Positions 9,756-20,007 of a stretch of 64,000 nt of DNA are shown piece by piece. The position numbers and the translations under genes were made by a program. The notes beneath the pieces were generated by a model. The model was not told the DNA's origin. It searched no databases and saw nothing but the letters and a program-made list of their open reading frames with translations. Position 1 is the stretch's first letter; every line of letters begins with the position of its first letter. The stretch is from positions 1-64,000 of the forward strand of contig JARKIF010000082.1 in the NCBI GenBank assembly GCA_029378245.1, written 5' to 3'. This DNA is from Roridomyces roridus. Taxonomy: Eukaryota > Basidiomycota > Agaricomycetes > Agaricales > Mycenaceae.

Positions 9756-12700
9756 ATGAGCGACGGCCACCGGAGGTTATTCCTCACGCTCCCCCCGATG
9801 GCTGCTGAAGGCATCCCTCTTCGTCGTTCCAGTCGCCGCAAAAGCGGCTCTTCTGGCTCCGAGTACCACCAGGACGACTCGTCTCATCATGAAGAGATGC
9901 TACAATACGAGGAGGAGCCACCAAAGGAGATCATCACCACACGGCACGGGAGACGCGTAGTAAAGCATTCATATGCAGAGACGAGCGGCGACGATGCTCC
10001 TGGAGATCCTGCTGGGCTCTTTGACGATGGCCAGGAGGTCGCCGTCCATGCCCCACCATCCATGTCGAATTCGGACGAGGACGACCAACAACCGAGGCGG
10101 TATTCGACGCGTCGCAGAACGACCAACACTCTCTCGGGTTTCATCGTTCCCAGCGACGAGGACAAGCCCCGGTACGAGATGCGCACACGAGTCAAGACCA
10201 AACGACCCCAGCCCAACGGCAACAGCACCGTAACCGCACCGAAACGCAGCACTGGCCCTTCCCAGCGCTCTCAGCGTTATGATCGACGGAATAAGCAGGA
10301 GAACGAGGACATGTACTCGCCAGGGACGCAGCGCACTTCTTCCCCAGACACCCACCCTGACTCGGATGCCGATGCCGAGGGCGAACTCGATAACCTGGTC
10401 GAGCCTGAGCCCGAGGAAGAAGAAGAGGAGGAGGACAATCGGCCGTACGCATTGCGGCAGCGACAGAAAATCAACTACGCCATCCCTCCGCCACTCGAAG
10501 AAATGCCGCGGCCACCACCCCCTGCTCGTCCTGCCCCGTCTCGCAAACGGACGCGCACTGGACCTGGTTGGAGTGCCAGTGGTGCTGAGCTTGGACGCTG
10601 GATGGGTATGGGTGGACCAGCAGATGACTCGGACTCGGACAACCCTGCCAATGGCGTGCCCCGCACCCCTCGCAAGCCCGTCGCCATGGGCTTTGCATCC
10701 ACGCCGTCCAATATGGGCAATCTAGGCCTCGGAAAAGTTGGCGACGCAGCGTTGGCAGACGCAGACCCACTGGGCGTCAATGCCAATGTTACCTTTGACG
10801 AGGTCGGCGGGCTCGACGACCACATCCACGCTCTCAAAGAGATGACGCTCCTGCCCCTACTCTACCCCGAAGTGTTCCAGCAATTCCGTGTTACCCCGCC
10901 CCGCGGTGTCCTCTTCCACGGACCCCCTGGAACGGGAAAGACCCTCCTCGCACGCGCTCTAGCTGCCTCCTGTCGCACCAACGGCCGCCAAATCACCTTT
11001 TTCATGCGCAAAGGCGCCGATATCCTCTCAAAATGGGTTGGAGAGGCCGAACGGCAGCTACGTCTGCTCTTTGACGAAGCCCGGGCACACCAGCCAAGCA
11101 TCATCTTTTTTGACGAGATTGACGGCCTCGCACCCGTGCGTTCGTCCAAGCAAGATCAGATCCACGCGTCGATAGTCGCGACTTTACTCGCTCTCATGGA
11201 TGGGATGGACGGTCGTGGTAGCGTGGTGGTCATTGGCGCGACGAATCGACCGGATGCGCTCGATCCTGCTTTGAGGCGTCCTGGGCGGTTTGATCGTGAG
11301 TTTTACTTTGGACTGCCTGGGGCAGAGGCGAGAGAGCGAATTTTGTCGATCATGACGCGTGGGTGGAAGGGTTGGGGCGAGGAAGATGGTGGGCCGGAGC
11401 GACTCAAGGGGTTGGCATCGCTCACCAAGGGCTATGGTGGTGCGGATTTGAGGGTGCGTTGTCGAGTATTTTTTATTCTACTCCTGCTTACCTTTTTCAG
11501 GCCCTTTGTACAGAAGCATCGCTCAACGCAGTACAGCGCCGGTACCCTCAGATTTACAAGACCACGGAACGACTGCTCCTCAAGCCCGACACGATTGAGG
11601 TTGGATTGCGAGATTTTATGATTTCAATTAAAAGTGGGTTTTCAAATGGTGCAGCTAACAAATTCTGATATGTTACAGAGATCGTCCCAGCCGCTGCGCG
11701 TTCATCGTCCTCGGTGGCAGCTCCTTTACCGCAGCAGCTCACCCCGTTGCTCGGTGATGCCCTCGAGCGCGTCAAAGCGGCGATTTCACTTGTACTGCCA
11801 ATGGACAAGAAGCTTTCCGCGTTGGAGGAGGCCGAGTTTGAGGATCCTGGAGGGGAGAGCGGGGCCTTGGAACGCGAGCTTATGATGCAGGGTACGTTGT
11901 GAATTTCTTCTTGGCCCGTCATTTTTTTGACACGTGATACAGCAATGTCATCCATGCGCGTCTATCGCCCACGAGTAGTGCTGTACGGCGCGTCGGGAAT
12001 GGGGCAGACTTTTGTTGGTGCAGCAGCGCTGCATCATCTCGAGGGATATCACGTGCAGAGTCTCGAGCTTGGAGCGCTTCTGAGCGATTCTACGAGGGTA
12101 AGACGCTCGTTTGATGTACATTTCGACTTGGTCCTTATTTTGCCACGCAGACGCCAGAAGCGGCGATTGTCCAACTTTTCGTGGAGGCCAAGCGTCATGC
12201 ACCCGCGGTGGTGTATATTCCGGCGCTCCGTGGATGGTGCGCGGCTGTCTCTGAGACGGCCCGCGCCACGGTCCGTGCGATGCTTGATACGCTTGCACCA
12301 TCAGATCCAGTTCTCTTGCTCGCCGTGGTTGATGGGCACTTTGCGGACTTGCCGCGGGATGTCCGGGCTTGGTTTGGTGTCGGCGGTGGTGGGCGTGTTG
12401 AGCTGAGAACACCGACTTTTGAGGCGCGAAATGCGTTCTTTGCGGGTGTCATAAAGGATGCTCGCCGCCCACCAAATGAGTTTGCTGATGGGATGCCGAG
12501 ACGGAAGCGGATTCTCGAGGAGTTGCCGATTGCGCCGCCGTTGGAGCCGAGGAAGCCGTCTGCAGCGGAGTTGGCGGTGCAAGACGAGAATGATCAGAGG
12601 GTTATTGCGTTGCTCAAGTATCGGCTTGAGCCGATCTTGACGCAGCTGAAGAGGAAGTTTAAGAGGTTCACGAAGCGGGCTACGGTGAGTAATCATATAC

Positions 12701-14178
12701 ACAAGTATATCGCATGAGCTGACTGCTTGGTCTAGGAGGAGTACGTCTTTGATGATCGGGTGGGGAGCATGGACCACCCTATGCAAGTTCACTTTGAGGA
12801 TGCCGCCATCGCCGTTGAGGCCCAGCCAGCGCCGAACGGGACCATTAACATCATGGACGAAGATCTACCACAAGTAAATGGGCACATCAACGGCATCACT
12901 CCTGCGCCTGCTCCTGTCGATCCTCCGGCCCCTCCTGCGCCACCTCGTCCAGAGTTGTACGACATGGATCTGGAGCAGATGCACATGCAGCTGTACAAGG
13001 GGCGCTATCTGACGCCGCAAGACTTTCTTGACGATGTTGGCAAGATGGTGCACAATGCTGCCGTGCGTCAAGTGGAGGATCCTGAGCGGCTTTGGAAGGC
13101 TCAGGCCATGTTCACTGCGACCCAAGTGAGCATACATGAGTTTGATCCGCAGCTCAAGGTCGAGTGTGAGCGGATGGCTGTAAGGGAGCGGGCGAGGAGG
13201 GAGGAGGCGAGGTTGGCTGTTGACAAGGCGAATGAGGTGATCGGGAAGGGGAAGGAAAAGGAAACCGATAATGGAGGTGGGAATGGGAGTGGGTCGGAGG
13301 GCGGGGGCTCCACTGGGACGCGACGCAGTGCCAGACATAATGGCTTGCAGCCCGAGCTCACCATCACTGATCCGGTTCAGCTGGAGCGCAGACTGAAGCG
13401 ACAGCGGTCTGAAGGAGGCGCCACTGACTCGCATGGATCTGATGAAGATGGACCGGAGGGGCGCGAGGCGAAGCGGTCGAGGATGGCTGCTGCTGCTGCT
13501 GCAGCCGATGAAATGGGGGACGATCCATTGAATATTGCCCCTACAAGACCGGCCGCGGTGCGATTCGCGACCCCTCAACCCATAGAGATGATGCAGCCAC
13601 TTGATCCAGTCCCACAACCGCTTGTAATCGACCCGGCGATAGACCCAGCTCTATCTTCGAATGTCGATGCAATGGTTGTAGACGATCCTCCTACTCAACG
13701 GCCTTCTGGTTTCGATCCATTCCTTCTCAATCCACTTCCATCACCTAATGCCCCCAACAACGATCCCTTCGCCGCTGGTCCTTCAGACGCCGGCCCCTCC
13801 ATGCCTATTCATTCCCTTCTACAAACTCCCACCGAACCTCCAGCTACTGCCTCTCCAACGCCCAGACCAAAATCACTCGAACCAGAACCCGTGCCGCCGC
13901 CGCCTATTATCGAACGCACACCGACACCTCCTCTTCCGGACTTTATCATTGATGACGAGCTGGTCCTGCAGCTAGAGTCGATGCTTTGCGACCTGACGAT
14001 CTCGCTTACGGTCGAGCAACTGGAGCAGCTGCGCGCAACGTGTCTGGCGACGGTTTGGCGACATCGGACGAGTTGGGAGCGCAATCCGGCATTGAGGGAG
14101 TTGCAGGAACTTGTTCAAGAGTTTGTAGATCAGGTTGGTGTTGAGGGGAGCGAGGACGTTGATATTGCCGCCTTGTAA
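9756..14178 (+). CDS. YTA7: Yta7/ATAD2-type AAA ATPase with bromodomain-like region
   Basis: Chromatin-associated AAA+ ATPase that in yeast (Yta7) and animals (ATAD2) controls histone H3 levels and nucleosome turnover. N-terminal about 330 residues are acidic and low complexity, with S/R and poly-Glu runs. AAA domain 1 (about 10780-11450) has VTFDEVGGLDDH, Walker A GPPGTGKT, Walker B IIFFDEIDG, sensor GATNRPDALDPALRRPGRFD. AAA domain 2 has a degenerate Walker A, GASGMGQT (about 11990), as expected for this family where domain 2 is inactive. A bromodomain-like helical region follows (IALLKYRLEPILTQLKRKF; then LYDMDLEQMHMQLYKGRYLT). A long disordered Pro-rich segment leads to a C-terminal helix ending at 14178. 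Introns begin near 11453, 11631, 11891, 12097 and 12685. The ATG at 9756 is preferred; 9798 is possible. Identity is strong. Confidence 0.92.
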
Positions 14179-14524
14179 ATTCATTGCTAGTGCTATTGCT
14201 ACCACTATCCTTTGTATCAGTGCTGCCTATTTCCTTTTTTTGTATCGGTTTGTCTCTTTACTTATAGCTATTGTACCGGTAACAGAGAAGCCTCAGAGCG
14301 AAATAAGACCTTCCTGTTCGGGATGCCGCCGGAAGTCATTTGGTTCTGTTTGACGTCAACACTTCCAGCTCAACTCCAGTGTCTCTCTCTGGTCATTCAA
14401 TACTTCTAGCCAACGGTTATCTCTGGTCATTCATCTTATCTATCATGCCGAGATGACGTGTACGCGATTGGTACGCGGAAAATTTTATTCCGTCTCCGTC
14501 AGCGCCAAGCGCCCAAATGACTCC

Positions 14525-14549
14525 AAATGATCGCGGCGCGCGATCATTT
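14525..14549. promoter_or_regulatory. 25 bp palindrome, candidate operator
   Basis: Perfect 11 bp arms AAATGATCGCG and CGCGATCATTT separated by GCG. It lies in a 1.0 kb gene-poor interval (14179-15192) between the YTA7 stop and the MFS transporter, about 645 bp upstream of the latter. A dyad of this length suits a dimeric zinc-cluster or bHLH-like factor. No other coding support is seen in the interval. Confidence 0.4.
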
Positions 14550-15104
14550 CAATTCAAGTTCCCAAGGGCGAATCCATCGGGCAAATGTGGTATGGCCAAC
14601 TGTGAACAAAGGCCTTCACGTTCATACACGGTAAGTGCTTAGTCCAAGTCAGGCCAAAGTCAGGCCACCATCATTGACAGACGGGGCGGCCGGATGGCAG
14701 GTCCCCAAAGGTCCCCCTCTCGAGTCTCGTTCAAAAATTCATGTTTCAACTTCACAGTCGCCTCTTCTCTTTGCAATTTTAAAGAAAATCATGAGATGAC
14801 TTCTGCTCAACTTGCGCAGTTTTTCACGGACATCTGCTTCCTTCTTCATACTGCGGATGTCACCTTTGATCTCCGGGGACGCGTCCATGCTGGCTCACGC
14901 CCAACTTTGCGGTCCGCCGTCTTTATCGGGACATAGGGACGAGTCAGAGTTGCTGCTGACTGAGCACTTTTACTGCGCGGAACCTTATCCGTGAACGTTC
15001 GGTTGCGCGGATGATGCATATATCCAACGGCCGTTGCACGCGTACCACCACGCCGAGATACGATCGGTCAGACATATTTCATAAACAGGTTCTGGAAAAA
15101 AACC

Positions 15105-15113
15105 TTTATAATT
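15105..15113 (+). promoter_or_regulatory. TATA-like element of the MFS gene
   Basis: TTTATAATT about 80 bp upstream of the chosen ATG at 15193, followed by a C-rich pyrimidine tract (about 15160-15192) typical of fungal transcription start regions. Confidence 0.35.
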
Positions 15114-15192
15114 GGCCGCCGCCCCAACAAAGCGATCGTCGCCCGCCCCGCGGTCCTTCTTCCATTCCACCCCGTTTCCTTCCCTCCTCATC

Positions 15193-17142
15193 ATGTCCGC
15201 CACGCCAACACTGCGGTCCGCCAGCCTGAATATGGAGTCCAAGGGGGAGAAGGATATCGATGCCACTGAAAAAGGAGCTGTCGAGACGACGGAAGACATC
15301 GCCGACTATCCTCATGGCTTCAAACTTTTCCTCATGTGCCTTGCTTTGTGTCTTGCTGTCTTCCTTGTTGCTCTCGTAAGTTTTTCTGTTTCTTTTTTTG
15401 GACGAGTAATTCACGAGTTTTAGGATAATACCATTCTTGCCACCGCCATCCCCAAAATTACAGATCATTTCAACAGTTTGGACGATGTCGGTTGGTACGG
15501 GTCCTCGTACCTGCTCACCACCGCCGCATTCCAATTGCTCTTTGGCCGGCTCTATTCGTTTTTGAGCATCAAATGGGTCTTTATCGGCGCTATCGTCGTC
15601 TTTGAGTTGGGCTCCCTCATCTGCGGCGTTGCGCCAACCTCCAACGCCCTTATCGTCGGACGAGCAATCGCTGGTCTGGGAAGCGCAGGCATCTTCAATG
15701 GTTCGTCGATTTTTCTTAATTCCGCGTTGATTATTCTGAATGCGTCTTTCATTAGGAGCACTGATTATTATCTCCAACACGGTCCCTTTGGAAAAGCGCC
15801 CCGTTTATACAGGCCTTGTTTCGGCCATGTACGGAATTGCGAGTGTTGCAGGCCCTCTGGTGCGTTTACCAGAACTGAGAAAATGACGTTTGGCTGACCA
15901 GTTGTTAGATGGGAGGCGCCTTCACCGACAAAGTTAGCTGGCGGTGGTGTTTTTACATTGTATGTCGTTGCTTTCGTCTCGCTCTTCATTCTTCCAACAC
16001 TCTTTCACAGAACTTGCCCATCGGAGGCATCACGCTCGTTATCATCACGCTCTTCTTCCACCTGAAGAGACGCCAGCCCGACTCGGAGGCAGCTCTCACC
16101 TTCTGGCAACGCCTGGACCAGTTCGACCCCGTGGGGACGGTTAGTCAATACCTCTGCTCCGCATATCCCAATGCTCAACTCTTCAATAGCTCGTTTTCAT
16201 CCCCGCCATCGTGTGCCTGCTCTTGGCCCTGCAGTGGGGAGGGTCCAAGTACGAGTGGAGCAACGGCCGCATCATTGCTCTATTCGTCCTCTTCGCCCTT
16301 CTCATTAGCATCTTCATCGCTGTGCAGATCTGGAAGCAGGACTTGGGCACTGTCCCGCCGAGAATCTTCAAGAAGCGCAGCGTCATGGCGGGCACGTTCT
16401 TCTCGTTCTGCCTGGGCTCCTCGTTCTTCATCCTCGTCTACTTTGTGAGTTGCCCTCTTTCGCTGGCTCGGGCTTTCACTGAAATTACTGCGCGCAGATC
16501 CCGATTTGGTTCCAGGCTATCAAGGGCGTTACCGCTGTCCACAGTGGCATCGACAATCTGCCCATGATCCTCGCCCTCGTCATCTCCTCCCTGCTCGCAG
16601 GAGGCGTCGTCGCCACCTTTGGGTACTATACCCCTTTCATGCTGCTCAGCTCCGTCCTCATGGGCGTCGGCGCGGGCTTGCTCTCCACCTTCACCACCAG
16701 CACAGGCCACGCCCATTGGATCGGCTACCAAGTCATCTACGGGCTCGGCGTGGGCTTTGGCATGCAACAACCCGTCATGGCCGTCCAGACCGTGCTCAGC
16801 ATCGAGGACATCCCCACCGGAACGTCCCTCGTCATGTTCATGCAAACCATCGGCGGCGCCTTGTTCGTCTCCGTCGGCCAAAATGTATTCAACAACAAAC
16901 TCATTTCGGGGCTGACCAGCCATGTCCCTGGAGTGGATCCTGCTATCGTGATCACGAGTGGTGCGACGTCCCTCTCCAAGGCCGTGGCGCCAGAGTTCTT
17001 GCCCGCTGTGTTGACCACATATAATTCTGCGTTGATGAGCGCCTTTTATGTCGGCGTTGCGATGGGTGCGCTCTCAATTATTGGGAGTGTTTTCACGGAG
17101 TGGAATAGTGTCAAGGGCATGCAGTTGGCCGCGGCCGGTTAG
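15193..17142 (+). CDS. MFS transporter, 14-helix drug:H+ antiporter type (DHA2)
   Basis: Plasma-membrane efflux pump of the major facilitator superfamily. A hydrophilic N-terminus of about 45 residues leads to helix 1 ([17 protein letters not shown]), which runs through the first intron into the DHA2 signature ([16 protein letters not shown] and [20 protein letters not shown]). [18 protein letters not shown] is motif A/C-like. [19 protein letters not shown] and [11 protein letters not shown] then [12 protein letters not shown] match the family motif around helices 5-6. The last exon (about 16500-17142) carries helices 11-14. Six or so short introns; the first starts at 15376 (GTAAGT). The protein is about 550 residues, normal for the family. 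The substrate cannot be told from sequence; relatives export azoles, toxins or siderophores. Confidence 0.9.
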
Positions 17143-17396
17143 ATTAAATAGATTCTAAAATTTATGATACTTAGATAGCGAGATGATGTACTAATTTTGC
17201 ACGTTATTGAACGAAGAACCCCAATCTTCTGCAGGAAACATAGACTCGAGGAGCGGCCAAATGACGCATCAAATCTTGATCAAATCTTTGATTGATCTGG
17301 TTCAAGGACACACGGAATATGTAGAGATGTATTCTGGGTACCTCTCCCTCCGTATGTGGTAGCTACATATACTAGCTACATAGACACCATCCTGTT

Positions 17397-17694
17397 TCAA
17401 GGCCCCGCGGTACCATGAGCAAAGACGGCAGCGCCTATGCAGATATTCATCCAGTCTCCATCCACCGCCACCCAAGCCCGGAACCAACTAGTTCGCGCAA
17501 TCGACGGTGTGCCTCTCTCCATACTCGGTTCGGAATCCTAGTCAAAGGGTGGGTAAGACGGGGGAAGACAGATGAGATTCAGCACATACCGACAGAAACT
17601 TGCGAATAGATCTGGATAGAGAGGTCGACGTACACAAACCAAGGAGGAGGGCGGGGAAGAGCAGGTGGATGATGAGGCGGGTGACAAGCGTCAT
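17397..17694 (-). CDS. Small protein with N-terminal hydrophobic leader
   Basis: Two exons on the minus strand. MTLVTRLIIHLLFPALLLGL reads as a signal peptide or anchor, then STSLSRSIRKFLS, then an intron of about 54 bp (GTATGT...ACTAG), then about 43 residues ending at 17397 (start of exon 2 DSEPSMERGTPSIARTSWF). Total about 80 residues. No family recognised. The good splice sites and the hydrophobic leader are the only support, and it might instead be a 3' exon of the neighbouring minus-strand gene. Confidence 0.3.
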
Positions 17695-17965
17695 CTTGGT
17701 GCGACAGACAAGCCAGTGGATGGACACGACTCTGTCCGGTGCTACCGCATCTTCGTTGAAAAGATGCCCAGTGCGCCTACCGCACCATGCCGCGCGCATC
17801 AAGCTATTTCGAATGGGCTCGGGTCAAGACCTCCGCCGCGCGCCGATAGCCAACCAATGCCGGAACACAAAGTACGCCAGGACAGCACACATCAGCGCCA
17901 GGGCTGTAATTGTTTTAGCCCCAATAACAGATGTTTCATGTTCGACCTGGTCGTTGAATAATGAG

Positions 17966-18608
17966 TCAAAACGGAAGGGAGAACTTAAGGCAGGGAGGAC
18001 GCACGACGGAGGTAAATGGCGAGAGGATTGGGATCGTGAAATGCGCGGGGTGTCTGGACTGCTGCTGCTGGGCAGCCGCCTTGTGGTGTGCGAGGTTCAG
18101 GAGTGCGATGACGAGGAGGAGAATCGTCGCAAGGAGCGCCAGCTGCAGCAACGCCAAGTCAATTCGATACGAAATTGAAGCCAAGTGGGTGACATGGACG
18201 CACCACCAATTTCTCCAACCTCGCATACCGTGCATCGTGCGCCTCGACGTCCCTCTAAAGAACCCTACTTGAATGGCGCGAGAAGTAGCAAGTAAAGAGA
18301 CAAACCGCCCGTTTTGCCTCCTCTTCATACGAAAGACTGCGCAGCTCTTGGTGATGCTCGACCCGTGCGGCCAGCAGCGTCTCGGCGGACAGAGCACGAG
18401 CTGCCCAGTACTGCTCCGTATTCCTGGGCGCAATGGCGCTGGCAGTGACACCTGGCTGGATTTGCAACGCAGCCCGGAGGGTCGCTGACATGGGTTGGCC
18501 ATGTGTTTGCAGCGGGGGTCGGACTGCTACCGCATTTTCAGGGACAGGGCTGCTGGACCACGGAGCGGATTTAGGCGAAGAGTGGTTGGCTTTCCTGAGT
18601 TTGTTCAT
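17966..18608 (-). CDS. Small tail-anchored coiled-coil protein
   Basis: Three exons on the minus strand. Exon 1 (18608 to about 18300) has an alanine-rich helical stretch (SAETLLAARVEHHQELRSLS then YEEEAKRA). A 45 bp intron (GTTTGT...TTTAG) leads to a short exon RDVEAHDARYARLEKL, which extends the helix. A second intron ending CTGCAG leads to a transmembrane helix (LALLATILLLVIALLNLAHH) and a Gln-rich tail. A further hydrophobic stretch (TITALALMCAVLAYFVFRHW, about 17900-17850) lies downstream in another frame, so the true 3' end may differ and the protein may have two helices. The heptad-like region followed by a C-terminal membrane helix resembles a tail-anchored protein. Function unknown. 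Confidence 0.45.
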
Positions 18609-18733
18609 AGGACATGAAGGAGAGAGATGAAATGGTTGAAGGCAACCAAATACGGTCACAAGATTCCGCGCAACGCGTCGCAAAGGCTGAATCATACAGA
18701 TACTACAATATACAAGAAAAGTGTGCCGACGAC

Positions 18734-19442
18734 TCAATCCCGCTTCCAGAGCATGTCCCTACTCTTCAAATACCCCTCCGGCGTAAAACTGACGCCCTCC
18801 TTCTCTAGATATCCCACCTTGCGATAATACTGCGTCCCCGTCCTGTGCTCCTTACCCCACTCACCGACGAACCCGCCGATGAAGAGGCTAGATGCGATGA
18901 CACGGTGGCATGGGACGTACGGCGCGAATGGGTTGTTTCGCAATGCGCCACCGACTGCAAGATAATCCCCAATTAGTTTCAAGTTCGAAGTAGTACGGAA
19001 GATAGAGAGAGAGAAAGCACACACCCGACCTCGGCGACCCCCCAATAGCCTGACACACATCCTTGTACGTGGTCACCTTGCCCACAGGGATCGTCATAAT
19101 AAAGTCGTAGACCGCCCACTGGTGCGCGCTCAGCCTTTTGCCTGCATCCGTCTTGAACTGCGCCCGTAAGGCACTCGTGGTGGGGAAGTACATCTCAAGC
19201 TCTGTTCGCTTGGTGAAACCTGCGCTCAAGTCCGTGGTATGTAGGGGGTACTACCCACCTTTCTCCGTCCTGACTTTCGATGCGGGTGTGACACTGGTGG
19301 CAGGGGCGACCTTTGCAGTTCTGGCGGCAGGCATGAAGAGAGGGAAAGTAAGCCGAGGCAAGGCAACTTTTGGAGGTTTTAAATAAGGAGGAGGAGGATG
19401 ACTCGAAGTGAGGAGCCGTTCGGTCAACACGGTGATTTCCAA
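18734..19442 (-). CDS. O6-alkylguanine-DNA alkyltransferase family (MGMT/ATL)
   Basis: DNA-repair protein that removes alkyl groups from O6 of guanine by transfer to its own cysteine. Three exons: MEITVLTERLL or a shorter MPAARTAK start (19334), an intron near 19257-19219, then GKRLSAHQWAVYDFIMTIPVGKVTTY and KDVCQAIGGSPRS (winged-helix and Arg-finger region), an intron of about 70 bp ending near 18955, then VGGALRNNPFAPYVPCHRVIAS with the active-site PCHRV motif and a C-terminal GGFVGEWGKEHRTG. The active-site cysteine is present, so it should be a true transferase rather than a tryptophan-type ATL. The core is about 150 residues, close to the C-terminal domain alone, without the usual N-terminal domain; this small form is known in fungi. 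Confidence 0.85.
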
Positions 19443-19648
19443 GCGAGCACGCGTTATTTGGCAGTGTTGGCACTGGTCACGAAACTTTGTAAGATGTGCT
19501 CGACGCTGCTCGTGCTAGTTTACTGTACAAATGCTGAGTCTATGCGATAGTTTGTGCTACAGGGTCTAGAAATATAGTGATGTGCTTGTTATACAAATGA
19601 AACGCCGATGCCCAAGAGAGAAAGAAAAGATTTTTAAAAATGCAAATA

Positions 19649-19925
19649 GGGGAGGTCAGAGTGGACGAATCGACGTCGATTATGACAGCGATTCTGATGT
19701 CGAAACTCGTTCGAGTTTCGCTCAAGAATCGATCAAGAATCGATTCTTGTTTCGAAACCGATGTAGTTCCTCCTCCGGAGGAGGAACACCAATCTGTTTC
19801 GAAACTCGGAATCGATTCCGGTTCGATTCTGGCTTCGAAACTCGAATTTTCCGATATTCGGCTGTCAGAATCGATGCCAGAATCGAACGCATAATCGCTC
19901 CGTTTCGATCCACTCTGACCTCCCC
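19649..19925. mobile_element. Fold-back MITE with 19 bp perfect inverted ends
   Basis: The ends TAGGGGAGGTCAGAGTGGA (19647-19665) and its exact reverse complement (19909-19927) include a TA on each side that may be the target duplication, as for Tc1/mariner-like elements. The interior is a long imperfect hairpin centred on the perfect palindrome TCCTCCTCCGGAGGAGGA (about 19768-19785). The arms carry matching GAATCGATTC and GTTTCGAAAC blocks at equal distances. No coding sequence. It lies in the spacer between the alkyltransferase start and the 3' end of the next minus-strand gene. Confidence 0.8.
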
Positions 19926-20007
19926 TAATCACGGAACCACTCAGCGGTTCAACGCAGGATAACGCGCATACCCCTCCACAAAACTCGCCTCCCCCTCATC
20001 TCCCAAA

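Noticed and set aside
12865..13617. 250-residue minus-strand ORF
   Set aside because: It is antisense to the in-frame, low-complexity C-terminal part of the Yta7/ATAD2 gene.
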